Source of the DNA: Podocnemis expansa
Lineage: Eukaryota > Chordata > Testudines > Podocnemididae
DNA length: 64,000 bases
NCBI GenBank assembly: GCA_007922195.1
Contig: ML681998.1
Location: forward strand, 13,091,357 to 13,155,356
Reading direction: 5' to 3'
Shown here: piece by piece, positions 56,349 through 64,000 of the stretch
Numbering within the stretch: position 1 is the stretch's first letter
How the letters are laid out: each line of letters begins with the position of its first letter
The notes under the pieces: model-generated
What the model saw: only the letters and a program-made list of their open reading frames with translations
Told to the model about the DNA's origin: nothing
The model's database searches: none
Made by a program: the position numbers and the translations under genes

Positions 56349-57454
56349 CTTTAGTGGCTGCTGAAGCTGCCTCTGTATCTGTCATAACCTTTCCCTCTGC
56401 TTCCTGTGAGAGAGACAAAAACAGAAAAAAACACCAAAATGCACCCCCAATGGGCATCCCAACAATACTAGAACACCTCTCTCTCTCCCACCTCTCACTC
56501 CCTCCACAAAACTCCCCCTCCAAACTCACACTCAAACTCCCCTGTTCTCAGCCCTGTTTACTGCCAACTGCGCTGCTGCCTGCTTGAGTGGTTGCCTTTA
56601 TAGCCCCCTGAGTAGAGAAGCTCTTCCCTCAGTTAGGGTCAGCTGATCGCAATACAATGGTATAGTGTGGTGACACTCATGTATGTGTGGCTTCTTGGGT
56701 AGGGAGGCTCAGGTCCTACCTGCTTCTCCAAGTCCTAGCCCTGGGTCCTGCCAGCAGTGAGGGTGCTTGCTACTGAATCAAGAGGGTTTCCTCTGCTAAC
56801 AGGATGGCTTGTTCTCCAGTTTGCCCCCTGTAGTGAAGTTTAAATCTTCTGGACTACTTTCTATCCCTTTCCCTGATGACAAAATCCATAGCTCTCAAAA
56901 ATTTCTGGGGTCATCGTTGGCCACCACTCTTAGCGACTGTTCTCTCTTGTCCTCCTTGAGGTGGTAAGATGATGGCCTAGTGTTGCGGCTGGGGATGGTG
57001 ATGATGTGGTAGCATGCCATATGCGTTCTGATCATCAACAGTAAACTGGGGAAGGCCTGGGCTAGCTATCACATTTGTCTCTGTTGCTCAGGATCAAGTT
57101 CCTGCCCAGTGGCCATTGGCCCAGGCTCTCCAAGTTCAGTGGCTAGTGGCCACAGTTCTGGCTCAGGGGGTATGGGAAAATCATCAGGCCTTCTCAGGTT
57201 TTTAGTTCTTGAGGAAGTTCACTTGATACATGTATACTTCTTTCTGGCACCCAGGCAGCCTTACCTCAGAGTTGACGGTCTCTACCTCCCTAGTTACCTC
57301 AAATGAGCCCTGCCCTTTGATCAACAATTTGGAGTCAGCAGAGAGTAGTTGCAGCAGGACCTGGTCTCCAAGCTTGAAGGTTAACAGCCACACCTCTGGT
57401 TGTATTGTTCCTCTTGGACATGCTGTCCCTGCAGTGAGTTCTCATTGGCTAAGG

Positions 57455-57648
57455 CAGTGGTTCTCAACCAATGTGTTGGGACACATTACTGTGTCACTAC
57501 ACAGCAGTAAATGTGTCATGAAGAGCCAAGAAAATGGCTGTATTTGGCCTGGGGGTGGGGGTGGGGGTGGGGGTGGGGGGCTGATGTCCTGTAAGGTCAC
57601 AATATGCTGCCAAGTATTTTGCGACCCACAAAAGTTTGAGTACAATTA
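57455..57648. mobile_element. hAT MITE, 194 bp, inside the gypsy remnant
   Basis: Left CAGTGGTTCTCAACC; right GTTTGAGTACAATTA, a decayed complement. Flanking GGCTAAGG (57447-57454) and GGCTAAAG (57649-57656), 7 of 8 identical. Contains the G-rich array at 57551-57580. Confidence 0.85.
57551..57580 (+). repeat. (GGGGGT)n array, potential G-quadruplex
   Basis: Five runs of five or six G separated by single T, all within the hAT MITE. Gly- or Pro-rich open frames across it are artefacts. Confidence 0.9.
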
Positions 57649-58560
57649 GGCTAAAGTACTTAGCACCTGGAGTCATTCCTACAACTTCAGTATACAGTGG
57701 ATGGTTCCTCATACCTCAATCTCCTGTTCTTCCAAGATCTTCCTCAGGAAGTCAAGGATACCAGATTGCTGTCTTCTGAAGAGGAAGTCAAACAGAAAAT
57801 AATGGTACATGCAAGCAGGGCTTCTTGTAGCATAGAGAGCAGTGCCAGCAGTAGCTTATCCCAGTGCTACAGATCATTCTTCATGAACTTTTTCATCATC
57901 CCTTCCAGAGTCCCATTGAACCATTCCACTAACCTATCTGTCTGTTGGTGGTAGACAGAGGTTTTGAGGGCAAGGATATTTAGCAGGTGGCAGAGTTATG
58001 TCATCAATTTAGATGTCACACTAGCCCCTTGGTTCATCAATATTTTCAGGAAGGAGTTCAACTGTGGCAGAAAACTGCACACATTCATTGTAATCATGGA
58101 GGCAGTAGCCATCTGCAGTGGGATGGCCTTGGGGTATCTGTCACATAATCCATGATGACAAGAATACATTTATGACCCAAGCAGTTCTTTTCTAGGGGTC
58201 CCACTAGATCCACATGAATGTACTCAAAGGGAACCTCTGACACTCACAGGGACATGAGAGTCCTTTAGCATCTGCTTTGGGCCAGCCCTCTGGCACTCAG
58301 GGCAAGAACAGTAGGCTGGTACTTCTTGGTATATGCTGGAAAGAAGAATCTCTGCTGTAGCATTTTCTTACTCATCAGGTGTCCTGCCCAGGTGAAGCAG
58401 GCCTCACCAGAACCTCCATGAGCCTAACAATTGATGCAGTTCCTCCTTTGTTTATGGTTCTTGGACAGCCTAGAAGGTGAAATTAACTTCACCTGGATCA
58501 GTGAGAGATTTGTATACCCTGTCAAAGAGGCAATGAAAAATCTTATTTCCACAACATGAT

Positions 58561-61500
58561 TTAAAGTACTATATTGAAGTATAATTTCATACACTTAAGA
58601 GTTCTGATTTCAGATGCATGTTCTGCATATTGCTGTTTCCCCTTGATCTGTAGCTATTCTCTCAAAGCTGGAGTGGCTTGGGAGACAGCATCTCTTATGT
58701 TAGGAATATAGAGGTGCACTGTATTCAGATGTGCAGGGTGGGCTTTTGGCATGTACAAACTGGGCACAAGAAACTGTCTTCTTTTACTAACATATGCTTA
58801 CTATTTGGGCATGCAGTGCTGGGCTGTGTAGCTGGGATTTCTAGCAGATAGAATCCACCCCTTTGTATTAGCTCTTGAAAAATCTGTTTATCAAGGCACC
58901 ACCCTGACCTTGTTCAGATTCTTGCTGCAAAGCCTACTAGAAGTGAAATAATTTTGTAAAAGTACATGGATTGAATCATCCACATGATTTTACTGAGCTA
59001 TCATCTCCCTTGCCCTGCCCCCTTTTGTTATCTTTGTGGTTGTGTCATGCCCAAGGTATATATACTAACCCTTTGGAGCAGCAGCTATTTGTGACCATCT
59101 GACTAGTAGATCTTCTGGCATAATATAAATAATAAAAAAGAATCACAAAGGATGCCTGATTATCCCACTGTGAATTGTACCTTATTCTGTGAATAGTCCC
59201 ACTGAGTTCAGTAAAAAGAAGACCGTTTCTTTTGCTGTTTGTACTTACAAAACTTCATCCTGTACACCTGAATGTTGATTTCAATGGGACTACTGCTGCA
59301 CATGAGAGGCAGAGTCTGGCTTTAAATGAATGGGATTTTAGTCAAGTAAAAAATGTTTGAGGGGTATGCAAAAGGTTTTGTAAGTATCCTTAGATGGTTC
59401 ACTAAGGCTACAGAACACCACAGAGGAAGAAAGTGAAAGCAGATTATTTAAATGGCAGAAATCTTGTGACCTCAGCAATTTCAGTCTTTTTAGGCTGCAA
59501 GTTTGTGAGAAGAACTAACATGCAAATATCAGCTTTCTCAAATCTGAATGCAAACTTTCATCCTGACCCAGCTTTCTGCCAGAATGCTAACATATAAATG
59601 TAATCCAGATTCAAGAGTGACAGAGAGAGATTTAGCCTGGAAGAGTTCTTAATATTAGTAAAAGTGGAAGGCTGATGTTCCTTAATTATCTCTTAAATCA
59701 ACAAATTATGGCTGAAATTGTGCCCTTATTTGGGCCTAGATATTGTAGCCTTTCCCAGGGTTTATGCACAATACATATGCAGATAACATAAAATACTCTG
59801 TCACATGGTGAATAAATGATAAAGTTATAGTTCTGTCTTTCATTTCCCCATTTTAGGTGTCTTAGCTCAGGCTGCTAACCTTATTTTAACAACTACCTAT
59901 ATACCTGTCTATTTTAAGTGTGACTGTATTACAAGCATGCATAAGCAGCGAGTCAGGCTCTGCCCAGGCAGGTTGAGTGTTTTAGTTCCAGACCATATGT
60001 AACTTTCAGCCTCAGATGTTGCAGCCACTCACCACCTGTAAAAGCAGACAACCTAATGGAAAAAAAGAGCAACACTTAAAATGTTGTTTTTCTCCCCTGC
60101 TCTCTAGCAAAAAGAAAGTTGTAAAATATATTAAAGTATATACTTTTTTTTTGTTCTGTTAACTCTTTGTTCCACCATCAACTCAAATTCCTTAGCTAGT
60201 TGTTTAGGGTAACTAGACATCTGCTGAAGAAATTCTATATTCTTTGTAGCCTAACATTGAAGTAGCAGATGAGACAGCTTAGCAGAATACATTCCATATC
60301 TGAATGGCAGTAGTATACCTTTGCCGTTTGAGAGACTGAGATTTGAGTACTTGATTGCGCTGAAGTTACAGTAACATGAATCTGGAGGGCTGCCAAGAAA
60401 ATCTACCTTCCTGCAACAACCATTGTCTAGCAATCATGGACATTTGCATTTCTGCCTTCAAATGTCTACACTCTGCCTACTTTAACTACAAGCAAAGAGC
60501 CCAATTCAGTCCTGGTATCAGCTAAGATCAATGGCCTTGTGCCCTGCATGCCAGGACTGAATTTGGCTGAAAACAATCAGCTGCTGCATAATTTTTGGGC
60601 AATGAGTCATTTTCCTTTTACCTCAGTTTAGACCTTTGGGCAAGATTGTGGCTGTAAGCCATTGCCACATTTGGTGGGCCTGAGGATACAATACATCCTG
60701 GAAGTTTTTGTGTCTGAAACAGATGTATTGGGTATGATTAGTCACCCACACCTTTGCGACTCCAGATTAACTCCAGTGAACATAGTGTGATGAATGAAAC
60801 TGGAGAGAAAGCAAAGGGTTCAGAAAAGTTGTGTTTTGGTTTCAGATGAGGGGTTCACTAGTGTAGCCCTAGGAACTACTCCTGTGTATGGCATTAAACA
60901 AGACGACAGAGTTTAAGCATGTGATACCAGCCTCACAGTCTCTTTAATAAAACCTGTTCCGTACAACCATACCTGCTTGCTGTATTGCTTGTTGCTAATT
61001 GAACATTGACATCAATGGAGTTACACCTGGTCAAAACTGGTGTAACTGAGATCAGGGTCAGACCCTAGGTGTCTCAGAGCACACACAGCAGTACCATCAA
61101 TGACTCTTTTTTGGGTGATGTGCCGCAACTTTGCCCAACAATTCCCTTGCCCTTTGGGGAAAGCACTGAACTCATCTGATTCTTACACCTCATGGTTAAT
61201 GAATGGCATATATTGGGCTTTATCCTGCTCCCAGTGGAATCTATGGCAAAACCCTCATTGAGTTCAATGGGAGTTGGTGGACCAGTGAAGAAATATATAA
61301 AAGTCTGTTTTCCACAGTAGTAACTTATCTTATTCAGTACACAACAATATCCAGTTCAGCAAGATTTAGGTTAAAGAAGAATCTCATGAATCATAGTTTC
61401 ACTGATCTTCTACTCTTTGATTATACTTGGTCCTAAAATAAAACTAAAAGCTGTTTTAAATACCTTCTCTAAAAGGTATTATATAAACAGGATATGACTA

Positions 61501-62651
61501 GTTAAATGATATCATTATGATCTGATTTGAAGGGACATTGAACACATGATAACTAGTATTTAAAAAAATGAAGATGTGAAAGGTCTGTCTATGAAGTATG
61601 AAAAGATAAAGAAACTCAGGACCAGGGTCCAAAGAGGACTAGGGATGGTATCATAAGGATAGCGGCTTGGCCTAGAAAAGGGCTGAGTTCTCTCATGATG
61701 GCTGAGCACCTGCAGTCCACACCAGATTTTCAGAAGAGTTATTTCCAGTCAGGTAAGTGGCCAGGTTTTCAGATGAGATCAGCCAATTCAGTGGAGCTAC
61801 AAGATGCTGAGCATTTTTGAAAACCTGGCCGCTTCTTTTAGGTGCCTAGATGGGATCTGAGCACCTTTGAAAATTTAGCCCTAATTGTGGGTGCTGAATA
61901 TCTTTCAAAGTCTGGTCATTCATACTGAAGAACATCAGACTGCGCCAAGAGAGACCAGTCATGCAAGTGAATATGGGCTGTATTTGTATAAATTCTGTCT
62001 GTGTTTTATGTTACAGGAATCTCTGCAAAGACTGTAAAAGCCCTAAAAAACTGGTGTTTCTGAGCTTGTCTGGTTTTGCAGTAACTTCAACAATGTGCAG
62101 TCAAGCAGAAGATTCAGCTGAATATTGCCCTCTGTCTATTACTATGAATCTATTATCAGTTATGAATTATCCATCTGCAAAGAAACATTAAATGGAAATA
62201 ATTCTCGCACATTCCTTTGGTGAAATCACTAGAATATAAAAGTATTTGCTGAAAAACAGTTCCCACTTAATATGATACATTATATTTTTTATTTTTAAAT
62301 AGTCCTGTTAAAATGAGGTTTGTTGCTTGTATTATATTTAAAGGAATCTTTATTGAAATAAAAGCTGGAAAAAGTTTACCCATTAGAAAGCAATGTGCAT
62401 TTGATAACAAACTTTGACAATAGTTTGAGCTGGAAAATGTTTATTAGGAACTAAATTTATGTAATGGGCTTTTCCCGGAGAAATCCTTCTGAGTATATCC
62501 ACTATATATTTATATTGCATCCAGTTTTGGTTTTCTTGTTAAACAGATAGTCTGTTTAAGCCTTTGCATTTTTTCATGCTCCATTCCCCCATGGTTCACA
62601 AGTACAATAGTGAATGTAAGCTACAATAAAAAGGTCATTTTCTTCTTTCAG
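58561..62651. other. No gene recognised
   Basis: Long AT-rich, mostly single-copy-looking stretch. 59190-59300 and 60990-61060 contain TCAATGGGA and GGAGTTACACC-like fragments of an old dispersed amniote repeat. No domain seen. Could be intron or intergenic. Confidence 0.5.
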
Positions 62652-62778
62652 CAACAGTAACACAAGTGGCTGCATTTCCTGATTCTGGATTAAGTTCAAG
62701 ATTTCAAATACGACTGGACTCGTTTCTGATTAGAAAGTTTGATATTTATCGTGGACTTTCCTGTCTTCCATATCCAAT
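62652..62778 (+). other. Candidate internal exon, 127 bp, unidentified
   Basis: Preceded by a strong acceptor with pyrimidine tract (TTTTCTTCTTTCAG) and followed by the donor GTGAGT. One frame is open across the whole interval and includes SSRFQIRLDSFLIRKFDIY. No family recognised; it could equally be a non-coding RNA exon. Confidence 0.3.
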
Positions 62779-63423
62779 GTGAGTGAGATTGTAAAAAGGT
62801 AAACTGAAAGAAACCATTCTTTTATTCAACAGTTAACCCCATCTGAGTAAATAATACGGTGTTGTGCACTTCAGCCTTTGCTGTTATGCACCGGGTTCAG
62901 AATTCAAAACGGCTTCAAAGCAGTGTTCATGAAACGATGACAAGATGCTGCAGAAACAGCTTTTCATGTGGAATATAATGCAAGTATTGTGTTACATAGT
63001 ACAGTAACAAATAGAGTATAGTGGTAATGATATCGCAGATAAAGTGTCTGGAAGTACTTACCTGTGGGAAACTCAATCTTATTTTAGTTCAGGGCTCTGG
63101 TCCTATAAACACGGTGTATATACTAGACACTTAGATATTAGGAGAATCGTTTTGTTGGAGATTGCAAAGTTTCTCAGAACAGGCAAATAAACATTTGATG
63201 GATAAATAGAGGTATTAAGGCAGAAATAGGACAAATAGTTTAAACCCTCACCCACCCCCAAAAAACCTGACCTTATCCCCAGCTTTTGGTATGTAAAAAA
63301 GGTCATGCTATTTACAGAGATTAAATACAATAATACATCATTAATCCTTATCAGAAAATGTTAATAACTAATAAAAGTAAGTTATTAATGAGTTTCATGC
63401 TCTGGGATCAGTTGTGTCTCTTT

Positions 63424-63815
63424 GACTATGTCTACATCTACTTTTTTAGTTTGGACTTGCTAGTCCGCACTAAAAATGTCCAAAGTTAGTTCGAACAAAC
63501 CTCAGCCTTTTAGCTCAAACTAACCGTGCATCCTACTTTGAACTAACTTTTTAGCTTGAACTAGAATGCACAGCTAGTTCAAAGTAATGGCTTAGTTTGA
63601 ACTTTTTAAGTTCAAGCTAGCCACTGTTTCGGGTCTCGAATGTGCTTAGTTCAAACTAAAGTTTGAATTGAGCCAGCTCATCTGGACTAAGCTTTGGCTA
63701 GTCCAAACTAAGAAATTTCTTAGTTTGCACTAGGCAAAGCCTAGTGAGGCCATGGGCCAAATTAGCCTGGACTAAGCTTCCTTAGTCTGGACTAATTTGG
63801 CAGTGTAGACATAAC
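63424..63815. mobile_element. Palindromic MITE, TTCGAAC-type
   Basis: Starts GACTATGTCTACATC, ends CAGTGTAGACATAAC. Inner TTAGTTCGAAC and AGTTCAAACTAA blocks pair across the centre. Same subfamily as 35681 and 45063. Terminal bases and duplication have decayed. Confidence 0.78.
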
Positions 63816-64000
63816 AACCCAGCTGTGCATTGGGGGATGCACCCAGTGTCATGTTGCAGCAGGAGCAATACTAGGTTACCACCCAGAATGACTCTTCAGG
63901 CTCAAGGAAAGGACCCAGTACTGCAGCAGCTCTGCCATGCTTCAAGCAATGCAGCATATGTTTCTCACACAACAAACTAGCTCCGCTAGCTGGTACTATG
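63816..64000. other. No gene recognised
   Basis: Unique-looking sequence to the window end. Confidence 0.4.

Larger units (their letters stand above)
50905..56385 (-). pseudogene. CR1-type LINE ORF1 with GDSL-esterase-like domain, in three pieces
   Basis: The start codon at 56383-56385 opens MTDTEAASAATK. After the 55273-56348 hAT insertion the frame continues with MEEAVNMIGCV and ELTEEKIWELERHVETLAEF (about 55080-55260), the N-terminal region with a Cys-rich and coiled-coil character. The esterase-like domain follows: TGDSLRR (about 54645, the GDS nucleophile block), LVGTNNITR (about 54500, GTND-like block), RWLRQWYYKEGFGMYG (about 54300). After the 51023-54291 insertion it ends with WEAFMDKGLFSWDGFHLNK (about 50960-51010), the DxxH block, and LINRTLN then stop near 50905. 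All three catalytic blocks of a CR1 ORF1 esterase are traceable. The middle (54660-55080) has several stops. Confidence 0.85.
45475..56640 (-). mobile_element. Near full-length CR1-type LINE with six nested insertions
   Basis: Read from the right, the minus strand carries a 5' leader (56386-56640), ORF1 (start 56385, end about 50905), ORF2 (about 50700 to 46035) and a 3' untranslated region ending near 45475. Insertions at 55273-56348, 51023-54291, 49677-50135, 48399-48518, 46229-47513 and 45529-45695 each interrupt LINE text that resumes across the gap. Subtracting them and their duplications leaves about 4.75 kb, close to a complete CR1-type element. The 3' end family is the same as at 8505-8609. 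The 5' limit is approximate. Confidence 0.88.
56670..58560 (-). pseudogene. Ty3/gypsy retrotransposon integrase region, decayed
   Basis: From high to low coordinates: a zinc-binding end CPECQR (about 58290), DLVGPLEKN with the first catalytic Asp (about 58205), VIMDYVTD, the second catalytic region with Asp replaced by Asn (MNQGA, about 58035), SVYHQQTDRLVEWFNGTL with the catalytic Glu (about 57910-57960), HWDKLLLALL, then past the hAT at 57455 FKLGDQVLLQL and KGQGSFEVTREVETVNSEVR with YQVNFLKN (about 57210-57380), the GPY/F-type C-terminus. After an EPELWPL-like linker comes THMACYHIITIP...SYHLKEDKRE (about 56970-57040), resembling the start of a gypsy reverse transcriptase. Frames are broken. 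Confidence 0.8.

Noticed and set aside
57230..57649. Frame with a Gly run (plus) and Pro runs (minus)
   Set aside because: Caused by the (GGGGGT)n array in a hAT MITE.

Overview
The window looks like non-coding vertebrate nuclear DNA, most likely from a turtle. This is inferred from repeat content: CR1 LINEs whose 3' ends finish in short ATTCTA-type repeats, an L2 remnant, a Penelope-like element, Ty3/gypsy integrase, many small palindromic DNA transposons with GGCTATGTCTACAC ends, and several hAT-type elements with 8-bp target duplications. The cores of some palindromic elements (TTCGAA-rich) recall softshell-turtle genomes, but that is an impression only. I see no bacterial genes, no operons, no CRISPR array and no complete host gene. 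All the recognisable protein similarity is transposon remains, apart from one captured host exon and a few splice-bounded exon candidates.

Layout. 1-8,500: a diverged 95-bp tandem repeat, a Penelope-like GIY-YIG fragment (minus) beside a short interspersed repeat, and two neighbouring palindromic MITEs. 8,500-15,700: a CR1 3' end split by a 1.75-kb hAT element, an L2 fragment, and a second GC-rich hAT element. 18,370-22,430: an exact 81-bp tandem duplication, a 1.4-kb CR1 copy, and a 716-bp hAT element. 26,140-28,000: two insertions at one target site, followed by two large foldback MITEs. 31,860-38,400: foldback short repeats, more MITEs, and a second type of LINE remnant ending in a zinc-finger-like motif. 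39,000-45,300: CR1 fragments, further DNA elements and one exon-like open frame. 45,475-56,640: a single near full-length CR1-type LINE (minus; about 4.75 kb without insertions) broken by six later insertions. 56,670-58,560: Ty3/gypsy integrase on the minus strand. 58,560-63,420: mostly single-copy, AT-rich DNA with one plausible exon.

The most interesting item is inside the nest. A 3.27-kb hAT-like insertion (51,023-54,291) carries, at 53,323-53,467 on the minus strand, a recognisable copy of the first coding exon of a MICAL-like gene (best fit MICALL1). The 5' splice donor is intact, so genomic DNA was captured rather than a spliced transcript. Other notable points: the dispersed short repeat is often a foldback inserted as one unit, and its antisense strand has a hammerhead-like arrangement; the MITEs share ends and 3-bp duplications but have different palindromic cores.
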